64,000 nucleotides of DNA from Armatimonadota bacterium (GTDB lineage Bacteria > Armatimonadota > UBA5829 > DTJY01): the NCBI GenBank assembly GCA_023511795.1, contig JAIMAU010000004.1, forward strand, positions 1 to 64,000. The letters are read 5' to 3'. Every line of letters begins with the position of its first letter. The stretch's first letter is position 1. Positions 45,237-53,761 of the stretch are shown here, one piece after another. The notes beneath the pieces were generated by a model. It was not told where the DNA came from and ran no database searches. It saw only the letters and a list, made by a program, of their open reading frames with translations. The position numbers and the translations under genes were made by a program.

Positions 45237-45629
45237 ATGCCAGTAATCCGCACGTCTGAGAAACCAATGGGTGAGGGAAACCGACCTGAGTGGTGCAAAG
45301 TTACAAGTGCCGGGATATTCGGCGTCCCTCGAGAAAATGGAAGATTTGATTGTCACTTTCATGACTGCGATGAATATTGGCTTATATTTCAGGGTAAGGC
45401 AAAAGTAATGTCCGAAGGGCATGAGTATTATGTCAAACCTGGAGATATTGTTTGCACCCGTGCTGGCGACGAACACGACGTTATAGAAGTTTACGAGGAT
45501 TTATGGGCATTTTGGTTTGAAGACGCCACTCCAAAAGGAGGACGCATTGGCCACCTTCATAAGGATGAAGAAAAAAGCAAAGGCCACCCAGTGCCTGCCA
45601 AACCATTGCCAAGTGACTTTCCAACATAA
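45237..45629 (+). CDS. Cupin-domain protein
   Basis: A 130-residue single-cupin protein. HFHDCDEYWLIFQGKAKV supplies the first metal motif (H-x-H-x5-E) and VKPGDIVCTRAGDEHDVIEV the second (G-D-x-x-x-x-x-G-x-x-H). The substrate is unknown; small cupins often isomerise or bind sugars. ATG at 45237 is fixed by AGGAGG five bases upstream, so the longer overlapping frame from 45105 is rejected. It lies just after ridA. Confidence 0.85.
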   Translation: MPVIRTSEKPMGEGNRPEWCKVTSAGIFGVPRENGRFDCHFHDCDEYWLIFQGKAKVMSEGHEYYVKPGDIVCTRAGDEHDVIEVYEDLWAFWFEDATPKGGRIGHLHKDEEKSKGHPVPAKPLPSDFPT

Positions 45630-45650
45630 AAAGCGAGAGGTTAAAGAAAA

Positions 45651-46067
45651 ATGGTTTATCAATCTGAGATAAACATCAACACTCGTGAAAGCCACGAAAT
45701 GCATGATCTTACGAACCAAATTGCAACAATTGTCCGCGAGTCAGGAGTAATCAAGGGCATTGTCAATGTTTTTAATATCGGAAGCACCGGGGCTGTCGGC
45801 ACGATTGAGTTTGAGCCAGGGCTTGCCAAAGATTTGCCAGCAATTCTCAACCGAATGATTCCGCCCAGTCGCGATTACGCCCATGAAAAAACCTGGCATG
45901 ATGGAAACGGCCATTCGCATCTTCAAGCTACGCTTCTCGGACCTTCGCTAACTGTCCCAATTGCGGATGGAAAGCTGGTCCTAGGGACTTGGCAACAGAT
46001 ATTCTTTCTCGAATGCGATATCAAGCCCCGCCGCCGCACAATTCTTGTGACGGTATATGGAGAATAG
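45651..46067 (+). CDS. YjbQ-family (UPF0047) protein
   Basis: A 138-residue protein. INTRESHEMHDLTNQIATIV, VFNIGSTGAVGTIEFEPGL, KTWHDGNGHSHLQATLLGPS and LGTWQQIFFLECDIKPRRR are the conserved blocks, with histidines of a likely metal site in HDGNGHSHL. Some members show thiamine-phosphate-synthase side activity; the true role is uncertain. It begins 21 bases after the cupin gene. Confidence 0.9.
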   Translation: MVYQSEININTRESHEMHDLTNQIATIVRESGVIKGIVNVFNIGSTGAVGTIEFEPGLAKDLPAILNRMIPPSRDYAHEKTWHDGNGHSHLQATLLGPSLTVPIADGKLVLGTWQQIFFLECDIKPRRRTILVTVYGE

Positions 46068-46118
46068 AAAACCAAATAGCGATTTGCAAACAAAACACTT
46101 CAAAGGAGAGCCGGGGGG

Positions 46119-47942
46119 GTGCGCATAGCGCTTCTTTTTGGTGTACTTTATATTATGATGTCCTCACTTGCATTAGGGAACAACGATATCCAAAAGCCCA
46201 AAAAATTCATTGGGATGCTTCAAAATGGGAAGCCTTTCATTGCTACTATGTATTACGAACGATATTACAATTTTCCAGATGAATACTACCTAATGGACCG
46301 CGACCTAGAAGATATAGCGGCAAGGGGTTGGACAATCGCATTTACCGATTATACCCATTTGTCATTGAGTGAGGTATGGGACCATTATTACGAAAAAGCA
46401 AAAAGCCTGGGTATTTATGTCATGCCCGACCAATGGAATGCTTGCTTCCACGCTGGCGGCCCATTTTTCTCGCGCATAAAGCTCCCAATAACTGAAACAG
46501 GCGGCCCACCCACGGGATTCGCTATCGGCGCCCAGGTGCGGTTCTGCGACCAATCGTTCATTGATGCTATGGTCGAATACCAATCCCAAGTGCTATCGCG
46601 ATACATTAACCATCCCGCTTTCCCTAGAATCCTAGGACCGGATGGCAAACATCATCCAGTAATGCTAGTTATATATGAAACTGGCATGGCAGACTATGAC
46701 GGCCATTGGATAGATTATTCACCAGATACTGCAGAGCAGTTTGTCGAATACCAAAAGAAGCGCATTGGCAAAGTTCTCGTTTACAAACCACCCATGCCGT
46801 CTGAAATAAACAAACAAGAAGCCCTAGTGCTATGGAACGATTTCCGAGCAGAATATCTCTCGAATGGCTGGTGTGCAGTTGCTCGGGAATTAAAGGCAAA
46901 GTTTCCAGGACTTTATACAATGGTCTGCTTTCGCCAACATGGCTTGCTAGAGGAAAGCAAAAGCGGGGTCAACCAAGGAGGCATCGGCAGAAGAGCAATC
47001 CGTCCAGAGCTTTGGAGAGACTTTGATATAATATGCAGCGAACACGACGGCGACGATGGCATCGAATATCTACTTGCAGATGCAGACTTAATAAAATCAG
47101 CATCTGTGGGGCGGATTGGCGCTATTGAGTATTATCTAGACTCCGGATACAAAGCCTGGAGTGCACGCCCAGTCGAATTCCACCGCCCATGGGGACAAGC
47201 GGAAATGCTGGGGATAGCATCGCTTCGCTGCCTGCTGCCCCTTCACTATGGATATAATGAACGAGATGATCGTGCAGGTATAGCCAGCATCGGCCGCAGA
47301 GAAAAGGATGCCCCACTCTGGCAAGAAAAGACGTGTGCTGAAGCAGCTGAAGCTAATGCGATATTTCAGGAAGTCGCTCCTTACATATACGCTGCTAAGC
47401 CAGCTCCCGCCAGAGCAGCTATTGTAATGCCTTACGAAGCATATGCACTCTCCAACGATGACGAACTCTCCCTCGACCGCTGGCTTGTAAAGTTACACAA
47501 TCTATTCATTAAGAACGATATTACGGTGGATTGGGTTTTCACAAGCGCAAGGGAAATTGGGCAATACCGTTTTCTTGTTGTTCCAAACGCTCCTTACTCA
47601 AAAGATTTTGAGAAAGCAATTAGTCAGGCAGAGAAAAAGGGAACAAAAGTCATCCGGGTGCAATTGAAAGACAACTCAAGTTTGAGCAAGCTTGAAAAGC
47701 AAATAGTATCAAGAATCAGTGAACTGCGAATTTCGCGATTAACTCGACATGTAAATGTTGAAACAGGATTATTAATTGGTAATGGGTATGAAATTGATAT
47801 AGCGGTCAATCATGGACATGTTCCTATTCATTATTCGGAAGTGAGCAATGCGCTCGTGTTTCCAAAAGAAAAGCGCAGGACAAACGTAATAGTACTCCGC
47901 CCCCACAGCGCGATATGGATAGTAAGGTCTACACGCCATTGA
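46119..47942 (+). CDS. Secreted glycoside-hydrolase-like protein
   Basis: A 607-residue protein starting at GTG, with signal peptide RIALLFGVLYIMMSSLALG. A beta/alpha barrel is suggested by FIATMYYERYYNFPDEYY, KSLGIYVMPDQWNACF, HPVMLVIYETGMADY and RDFDIICSEHDGDD. Around 425-550, PARAAIVMPYEAYALS to YRFLVVPNAPYSKDFEKA resembles the GATase-like trimerisation domain of GH42-type enzymes. Family and substrate are not recognised with confidence. AAAGGAG lies ten bases upstream. The HPF promoter begins at its stop codon. Confidence 0.6.
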   Translation: MRIALLFGVLYIMMSSLALGNNDIQKPKKFIGMLQNGKPFIATMYYERYYNFPDEYYLMDRDLEDIAARGWTIAFTDYTHLSLSEVWDHYYEKAKSLGIYVMPDQWNACFHAGGPFFSRIKLPITETGGPPTGFAIGAQVRFCDQSFIDAMVEYQSQVLSRYINHPAFPRILGPDGKHHPVMLVIYETGMADYDGHWIDYSPDTAEQFVEYQKKRIGKVLVYKPPMPSEINKQEALVLWNDFRAEYLSNGWCAVARELKAKFPGLYTMVCFRQHGLLEESKSGVNQGGIGRRAIRPELWRDFDIICSEHDGDDGIEYLLADADLIKSASVGRIGAIEYYLDSGYKAWSARPVEFHRPWGQAEMLGIASLRCLLPLHYGYNERDDRAGIASIGRREKDAPLWQEKTCAEAAEANAIFQEVAPYIYAAKPAPARAAIVMPYEAYALSNDDELSLDRWLVKLHNLFIKNDITVDWVFTSAREIGQYRFLVVPNAPYSKDFEKAISQAEKKGTKVIRVQLKDNSSLSKLEKQIVSRISELRISRLTRHVNVETGLLIGNGYEIDIAVNHGHVPIHYSEVSNALVFPKEKRRTNVIVLRPHSAIWIVRSTRH

Positions 47943-47967
47943 CAAACCTTATAGCGTATGTTACAGT
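47939..47967 (+). promoter_or_regulatory. Sigma-70-like promoter for hpf
   Basis: TTGACA overlaps the stop codon of the preceding gene. After a 17-base spacer TACAGT forms the -10. It is about 92 bases before the hpf start. Confidence 0.5.
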
Positions 47968-48059
47968 TGACGCGCTACGATGCTTTTGGCAGGCGGCGGC
48001 GTACTTTACGCCTATAGTTAAACCAACCTGCATGTCTGTTGAAAGGAGTTCACAAGCAG

Positions 48060-48605
48060 ATGCGAGTAACCGTCAAAGGGAAAAACATGGAAGTGACGGA
48101 CGCCCTGCAGAGGTATGCGAAAAAAAAGATAGAAAAGCTTGGCAAATATTTCAGCGAAATTAAAGAAGCAATCGTCACACAAAGCGTGCAACGCAACTGG
48201 CACATTGTCGAGGTTATGCTCGAGGGTGATGGCATAGTCCTCCGAGGCGAAGAGCGCTCAGACAACATGTACGCATCTATAGACCAAGTTGTTGAAAAAC
48301 TAGAAAAGCAAATCAAGCGATTCAAAGGCAAGCTTTACGACCGCGTGCATGAAGAACCCCCAAAGGAAATAATCAAGGCAGTTGCCGAAGAGGAAGAAGA
48401 AGAGATCCTGGTAGAAGAGGAAGAAGAGGCGCCAGAGATTGTACGAACGAAGAAGTTCGCGCTCAAACCGATGCTTCCCGAGGAAGCCGCACTACAAATG
48501 GAGCTATTAAACCACGACTTCTTCGTATTTCTCAACGCCGATACAAATGCAATTAACGTCTTATATAAACGAAAAGATGGACACTATGGTTTAATCGAAC
48601 CTTAA
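48060..48605 (+). CDS. hpf: Long-form ribosome hibernation promoting factor
   Basis: About 181 residues. The N-terminal domain MRVTVKGKNMEVTDALQRYA to KQIKRFKGKLYDR binds the 30S decoding region. The C-terminal domain KKFALKPMLPEEAALQMELL to KDGHYGLIEP drives 100S ribosome dimer formation in long HPFs. The linker is strikingly acidic, with two runs of six and five glutamates. ATG at 48060 has AAAGGAG about eleven bases upstream; a TTG at 48039 precedes that site and is rejected. Confidence 0.93.
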   Translation: MRVTVKGKNMEVTDALQRYAKKKIEKLGKYFSEIKEAIVTQSVQRNWHIVEVMLEGDGIVLRGEERSDNMYASIDQVVEKLEKQIKRFKGKLYDRVHEEPPKEIIKAVAEEEEEEILVEEEEEAPEIVRTKKFALKPMLPEEAALQMELLNHDFFVFLNADTNAINVLYKRKDGHYGLIEP

Positions 48606-48690
48606 GTTTGACATGTAAGAAATTAATTAGAAAATTAGCAATAAAGAACTTTTCTATTAAAGATAACAAATTTACAGCTTCATCCCTATC

Positions 48691-49665
48691 ATGCCTGACG
48701 TTGTCTGCCTTGGCGAAGCATTAATAGATTTCATTCCGCTGGAGAGCGTAGTGCCACTAATGGAAGTCACAACCTTCAAGAAGGCACCCGGTGGCGCACC
48801 TGCCAATGTAGCTGCAGGGCTTTCAAAGCTAGGCAATCCCAGTGCATTCGTAGGCAAAGTTGGCGATGACCCTTTCGGCCACTTCCTTGAAAAAACATTC
48901 CGAGAGAATGGCGTTGATACTAGCCGATTGATTTTTGATAAAACAGCGCTTACTGGCCTTGCCTTCGTCGCTCTAAGCGCAGAAGGTGTCCCAGAGTTCA
49001 TGTTCTACCGCAACCCCAGCGCCGACATGCTGCTCAGACAAGATGAGCTTGACATGCAATTCATCAAATCCGCCAAGGCTTTCCATTTCGGCTCTATAAC
49101 GCTTATATCCGAACCGTGCAAATCTGCGACCGAAGCAGCAATAAAATGCTCAGTTGAAAACAACCTTTTAATCTCATACGACCCCAACCTAAGAAAGCCC
49201 CTTTGGCCAAGTCTCGACCAAGCCAAGAAGCAAATGCTAGCGGCAATGATTTATCCGCATGTAGTCAAAGTAAGCGAAGAAGAACTAGCATTCTTGACCA
49301 ACAAGTACAACGTATCCGAAGGAGCAAAAGAATTAATTAGCAGTTATCCGAACATTGCCCTTCTAGCTGTGACCCTTGGTGCTGAAGGTTGCTATTTCAG
49401 AACCACACGACTTGAAGGATATGAGGCAGCCTTAAACGTCAAAGTAGTTGACACCACAGGCGCTGGTGACGGTTTCGTCGCTGGAATGCTATCTTATCTC
49501 TTGTCGTTAACCATAAATCCAAACGAGATAGCTGAGCTTGAAGAAGATGAAATCCATAAAATATTTAAGTTTGCAAATGCTGTAGCCGGAATAACAACAA
49601 CCAAACATGGAGCAATAACTGCGCTCCCCACGCGCACTGAGGTTGAAACACTCATTAAACAATAA
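48691..49665 (+). CDS. PfkB-family sugar kinase (fructokinase-like)
   Basis: A 324-residue ribokinase-fold enzyme. VVCLGEALIDFIPLE and PGGAPANVAAGLSKLGNP are the substrate-site motifs, ISYDPNLRKPLW is the middle block, and VVDTTGAGDGFVAGML contains the anion hole and catalytic aspartate. It phosphorylates a hexose such as fructose, or a keto-deoxy sugar. The ATG has no visible Shine-Dalgarno, which is unusual here. An aldolase gene follows 219 bases later, consistent with sugar breakdown. Confidence 0.88.
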   Translation: MPDVVCLGEALIDFIPLESVVPLMEVTTFKKAPGGAPANVAAGLSKLGNPSAFVGKVGDDPFGHFLEKTFRENGVDTSRLIFDKTALTGLAFVALSAEGVPEFMFYRNPSADMLLRQDELDMQFIKSAKAFHFGSITLISEPCKSATEAAIKCSVENNLLISYDPNLRKPLWPSLDQAKKQMLAAMIYPHVVKVSEEELAFLTNKYNVSEGAKELISSYPNIALLAVTLGAEGCYFRTTRLEGYEAALNVKVVDTTGAGDGFVAGMLSYLLSLTINPNEIAELEEDEIHKIFKFANAVAGITTTKHGAITALPTRTEVETLIKQ

Positions 49666-49884
49666 AGCTTATAAGAAGGTTGCCATAGGCCTATATTTAA
49701 TAGTCTATATTGTATCTAGCAGAACACTTTTGCAAAAGTAATTCCTTCGCAACAAGAAGAATACTTGCCAAAAATCGCATATATCCGCTAAACTATTTAG
49801 GAACTAATTATCCGCTTCCAACTCAGAGTGAACAAACCTAATAAGCTCTGAGCAAAATTAAGCTATAAGGAGTTAAGGTAAATT

Positions 49885-50835
49885 ATGATTGTCACAACAA
49901 AAGAACTTTTCCAACACGCATATGGCAAGTATGCCCTTGGCGCCTACAACATTAACAACGCTGAACAGACGATGGGCCTTTTTAGAGGCAACATAAACTC
50001 CAAAGCCCCGTTCATTATTCAAATTTCGAAGGGCGCAAGGTCATACACCCACAAGCTTTTGCTTGAAGCCATGATTCGTGCAGCAAACGAAATCTTCCCT
50101 GACGCAATTTTTGCGGTTCATCTCGATCACGGCGATGAAGAGACATGCTATGATTGCATAGAATCCGGCTTCTACTCTTCGGTAATGATTGATGCAAGCC
50201 ACCTGCCATTCGAAGATAACGTTGCTGTCACCAAGCGAGTTGTAGAAGCAGCCCACGCAAAGGGCATCAGCGTTGAGGCTGAGCTCGGCCAACTAGGTGG
50301 AGTGGAAGAAGACATCAGTGTCGACGAGGCGAAAGCTCACTTAACCGACCCGAAGCAGGCGGCCGAATTTATCGAGCGGACTGGCTGCGACAGCCTAGCA
50401 TGCGCAATCGGTACAAGCCATGGAGCCTTCAAGTTCTCGGGCACTCAAAGGCTCCACTTCGAGGTCATCGAAGCAATACAGAAGCTAGTTCCTGGCTTCC
50501 CATTGGTTTTGCATGGTTCATCCTCCGTACCTCAAGAAGAAGTAGAGCGAATCAACGCAGCTGGTGGAGCATTAAAAGGAGCAAAAGGCGTAGACCCAAG
50601 CCAATATTTACCAGCAGCCAAGCTAGGTGTATGCAAGATTAACATTGACACTGACGGCCGTCTGGTATGGACAAGGGTGCACCGAGAGTTCTTCCGCGAC
50701 CATCCTGAGGTCTTCGACTTCCGTCCAATTGGCAAGATTTTCATGGAAGAATACGCAAAATTCATAGCTAGCCGAAATGAGCTTTTGGGCTCTGCTGGCC
50801 AGCTCGAAGCCGTACGCGCAGCTTTGAAAAAGTAA
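49885..50835 (+). CDS. fba: Class II fructose-bisphosphate aldolase
   Basis: A 316-residue zinc aldolase. FAVHLDHGDEETCYDCIESG has the Zn histidine and catalytic aspartate, SVMIDASHLPFEDNV the neighbouring loop, LACAIGTSHGAFKFSG the second histidine, and LVLHGSSSVPQEEV the third plus the phosphate loop. It splits fructose-1,6-bisphosphate or a related sugar bisphosphate in glycolysis/gluconeogenesis. AAGGAG lies upstream. The DegT-like gene begins four bases after its stop. Confidence 0.92.
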   Translation: MIVTTKELFQHAYGKYALGAYNINNAEQTMGLFRGNINSKAPFIIQISKGARSYTHKLLLEAMIRAANEIFPDAIFAVHLDHGDEETCYDCIESGFYSSVMIDASHLPFEDNVAVTKRVVEAAHAKGISVEAELGQLGGVEEDISVDEAKAHLTDPKQAAEFIERTGCDSLACAIGTSHGAFKFSGTQRLHFEVIEAIQKLVPGFPLVLHGSSSVPQEEVERINAAGGALKGAKGVDPSQYLPAAKLGVCKINIDTDGRLVWTRVHREFFRDHPEVFDFRPIGKIFMEEYAKFIASRNELLGSAGQLEAVRAALKK

Positions 50836-50839
50836 ACCC

Positions 50840-51979
50840 ATGGCTCAGAGAGATTATGGAGAGAGGGAAATGGAACTCCTGGGCGAGGTTATTCGCTCAG
50901 GACAGCTTGGAGCGCTGAATGGGCCGTTTACCACGCGCTTTGAAGCCGAATTTGCCGCGATGATTGGCGCAAAGTTCGGCATAGCAATGAACTGCGCCAT
51001 GAGTGTGCTACATGCGTCGGTCATATGTGCAGGTGCAGGAGCAGGAACTGAAGTAATCTGCGACCCTGTGTTTATATTTGGGGCGCTAGCTAGTCTTTAT
51101 AACAACGCAATCCCCAAGTTTGTTGACATAGACCCGGATAGACATACTCTCGATCCATCGAAGCTAGAAGAGGTAATCAACGAACGAACAAAAGCTGTTA
51201 TAGTGACACATGCCTGGGGCCTTCCTGCGGACATGGACCCAATCATGGAAATTGCGCGCCGGCATAATCTTCTTGTGATTGAAGACATTGCCCACGCTAT
51301 TCTAGCAAAATACAAAGGCCGGTACACCGGCACACTCGGAGATATAGGCTCATTCAGCTTCCAAGCAAGTAAGCAGGTGTCGCTAGGCGATGGCGGAATG
51401 GCAACAACAAACAATGAGGAACTAGCTAAGAAGCTTGATCTCCATGCCGGCGCGCCAACGTTCTACTCAGTCGCATACGGCTTGCACTATAACTATCGAA
51501 TGAACGAGCTGACATCTGCTGTTGGAATTGCACAGTTAGAGAAACTTCCCAAACTCATAGAAGGTCTAAAGGCAAACGCAAAGTACTTCGACCAAGCCAT
51601 CGCCGATTGCAAATGGCTTTCCCCACAATGTGCACCGAACGCCGAGTCCACATACCATTTCTGGGCAGCTAATTTTAGGGGCGAAGAGTATGGCCTCAGC
51701 CTGGAAGAGTTCCGCATGGCAATTGAGGAGTCAAAATGCGGAATAAATGTGGGTTATACAGGGATGCCAGCATATAAACACCCAGTAATAAAAGACCGTC
51801 TTGCCCATGCGTTTCACTGTGGTAGCGTAAAGGAAAAGGTCGAGTACCCAGATGGCCTCTGCCCAATTGCAGAAAAGGCTATACCACGAATGGTTTTAGC
51901 CTACACCCTAGTACCTGAGGACACTGCTAAAGCCTCGGCTGAAAAGTTACATACTGTAATCGAGAAACTACAAGGCTAA
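50840..51979 (+). CDS. DegT/DnrJ/EryC1/StrS-family PLP enzyme
   Basis: A 379-residue sugar-aminotransferase-fold protein. GQLGALNGPFTTRFEAEFAA is the N-terminal substrate loop, VIEDIAHAILAKYKGRYTG holds the cofactor-ring acid, and FSFQASKQVSLGDGGMATT the Schiff-base lysine. NYRMNELTSAVGIAQLEKL is also typical. Its placement right after aldolase and before a deacetylase-like gene suggests a role in sugar conversion rather than O-antigen synthesis (inference). The ribosome site is weak. Confidence 0.87.
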   Translation: MAQRDYGEREMELLGEVIRSGQLGALNGPFTTRFEAEFAAMIGAKFGIAMNCAMSVLHASVICAGAGAGTEVICDPVFIFGALASLYNNAIPKFVDIDPDRHTLDPSKLEEVINERTKAVIVTHAWGLPADMDPIMEIARRHNLLVIEDIAHAILAKYKGRYTGTLGDIGSFSFQASKQVSLGDGGMATTNNEELAKKLDLHAGAPTFYSVAYGLHYNYRMNELTSAVGIAQLEKLPKLIEGLKANAKYFDQAIADCKWLSPQCAPNAESTYHFWAANFRGEEYGLSLEEFRMAIEESKCGINVGYTGMPAYKHPVIKDRLAHAFHCGSVKEKVEYPDGLCPIAEKAIPRMVLAYTLVPEDTAKASAEKLHTVIEKLQG

Positions 51980-52017
51980 GCAATTACTCCTGCGCCAATG
52001 ACTTGGAGAAAGGCAGA

Positions 52018-53739
52018 ATGGATCCCCTAAAAGCCGCTTACGCTATTGACGAGGCACAGTGGGAAAAAACAAACGGTGAAGGCAAGACCTACTGGTGGGC
52101 CTATATCGAGGAAGTACTGAATCGTCTGGGGCTAACCGCCGAAAAAATCTATACTGTCGACCTTCCAAGGAAACTCCATGACTTCAGTATACTTTTCCTA
52201 GGTAGCATCGATGCTAGCAGCCTAGCTCCTAATCTTGATGCATGGGTTCGCAATGGCGGAGCACTTTTCGCATGCGGAACCAGTGGGCTGGATGGCATAT
52301 GCGGAAACAGATTCTTTAGGCAAATTCCCCAGTCAAGCGACGAATTCTCAATAACTGGTGAGCTTCACTTAACCGAAGGTATACAAAACACCAACAACAT
52401 TCGCTTCCCAATGTACATTGGTAAACCCCTCCTCATTGCTAGTGGAATGCGTCTAGTCAATGCTGAGAGCTCTACAGTGATTGCCACCACCCAAAATCAC
52501 GCCGTCATAACAAGCCGAAAATATGGAGATGGCTGGGTTTTTTATTTTGGATTTGACCTTGCAAAAACGTTCTGGGTGATTCAACAAGGTAGACCAGTGG
52601 ATGCAGATTACGACGGTGACGGATATCTCCGCACTGGCGATGCATTGGTTACTGGAGATTATGAGCCGGAAATCCCGTATACAGATGAACTGCTGATTCT
52701 CCTTGAGCGTTTTATCGGGTTATCAGGCATTCCTCTCATCCACCGTCTTCCGCCCATTAACGATAAAATCCCCGATGTTTTGTTATTTTATGGCGGGGAT
52801 GATGAAGGTAGTACTGGCGTTCAAATTCCAGCTGCCGAATTTATGACAAGTCGGAAACTTCCGTATCATATCAATTGCATGCTTCTCAATGGAAAATATG
52901 GCTTGAATCCTGGCGAAATTCGTTGCCTTGACGAATTAGGCACCGAGCTTGCTCCTCACTTTGACTTTATTAATGGCTTCGCCCACCCAACCGGATTTTC
53001 ACGCAAGGACCTTCTAAAACAAGCAAAAGCCTTCATTAAGCATTTTAACAGACAGCCTTTAACCTCAAACTGCCACTGGTGTCGATGGACAAATTACCAC
53101 GAACCAGCTCTTTGGTTGAGCGAAGTGTGCATACGAGGCGACAACTCATTCGTTCACAAGCGACTTGATGTGCTCAACCCAACAAACACTATTGGCTTTG
53201 CGTTCGGCACGGCGTTTCCTTTCAATATATATGCCAATCACACCTACGGCAACCGACGAACTGGTGTAATTGAGCTCCCAATTACTGCCTATGAAGTTGG
53301 GTACACTGCTGAGGGCACCGACTTTCCAACGCTTGAACGAGCGCTGAAACTTGCCATCCACTACGGCTCTACAATGAACTTCTTTTATCATCCCATCTAT
53401 ATTTCCCAGCAAAAAACGTGTCGCAATGCAATCGACAAGCTGCTGTCATTGATTGAAGAATGGGGAATTACGCCGGCGCATTCCACCCCCGATGCACTTG
53501 CGAAATGGTGGATGGACCGCAACGACAGCCAGATCAAAGACATCAGAAAAACAGACGGCAAGGAAACATTTATCGTTCAAACGCCTTCCAAGTTGGGATG
53601 TATCGTAAAACTAAGATATTTCGGAGCTTTGCCTAGTACGTCTCTTCCTTATCGCACTATCAAGCTAGATAGGCAATCTGGCTGGCTAATGATTGCCGTT
53701 TCTCCGGGCGAAACAAGGGTTGAAATTAAATTTGGATAA
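52018..53739 (+). CDS. GATase-like plus NodB-like deacetylase-fold protein
   Basis: About 573 residues without a signal peptide. The first 240 residues (AYAIDEAQWEKTNGEGKTYW, FSILFLGSIDA, WVRNGGALFACGTSG) resemble the GATase-like trimerisation fold. From about 265 a NodB-like barrel appears (DVLLFYGGDDEGSTGVQ, LAPHFDFINGFAHPTGFS, MNFFYHPIYISQQKTC), with D, H and H residues in plausible metal positions. It shares this order with the secreted protein at 8802. ATG 52018 is chosen for AAAGG just upstream. The substrate is unknown. Confidence 0.6.
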   Translation: MDPLKAAYAIDEAQWEKTNGEGKTYWWAYIEEVLNRLGLTAEKIYTVDLPRKLHDFSILFLGSIDASSLAPNLDAWVRNGGALFACGTSGLDGICGNRFFRQIPQSSDEFSITGELHLTEGIQNTNNIRFPMYIGKPLLIASGMRLVNAESSTVIATTQNHAVITSRKYGDGWVFYFGFDLAKTFWVIQQGRPVDADYDGDGYLRTGDALVTGDYEPEIPYTDELLILLERFIGLSGIPLIHRLPPINDKIPDVLLFYGGDDEGSTGVQIPAAEFMTSRKLPYHINCMLLNGKYGLNPGEIRCLDELGTELAPHFDFINGFAHPTGFSRKDLLKQAKAFIKHFNRQPLTSNCHWCRWTNYHEPALWLSEVCIRGDNSFVHKRLDVLNPTNTIGFAFGTAFPFNIYANHTYGNRRTGVIELPITAYEVGYTAEGTDFPTLERALKLAIHYGSTMNFFYHPIYISQQKTCRNAIDKLLSLIEEWGITPAHSTPDALAKWWMDRNDSQIKDIRKTDGKETFIVQTPSKLGCIVKLRYFGALPSTSLPYRTIKLDRQSGWLMIAVSPGETRVEIKFG

Positions 53740-53761
53740 TAACTTCGATTAGGAGTAATTT

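Noticed and set aside
48608-48630. Promoter for the PfkB kinase gene
   Set aside because: TTGACA at 48608-48613 is good, but no convincing -10 lies at a proper distance.
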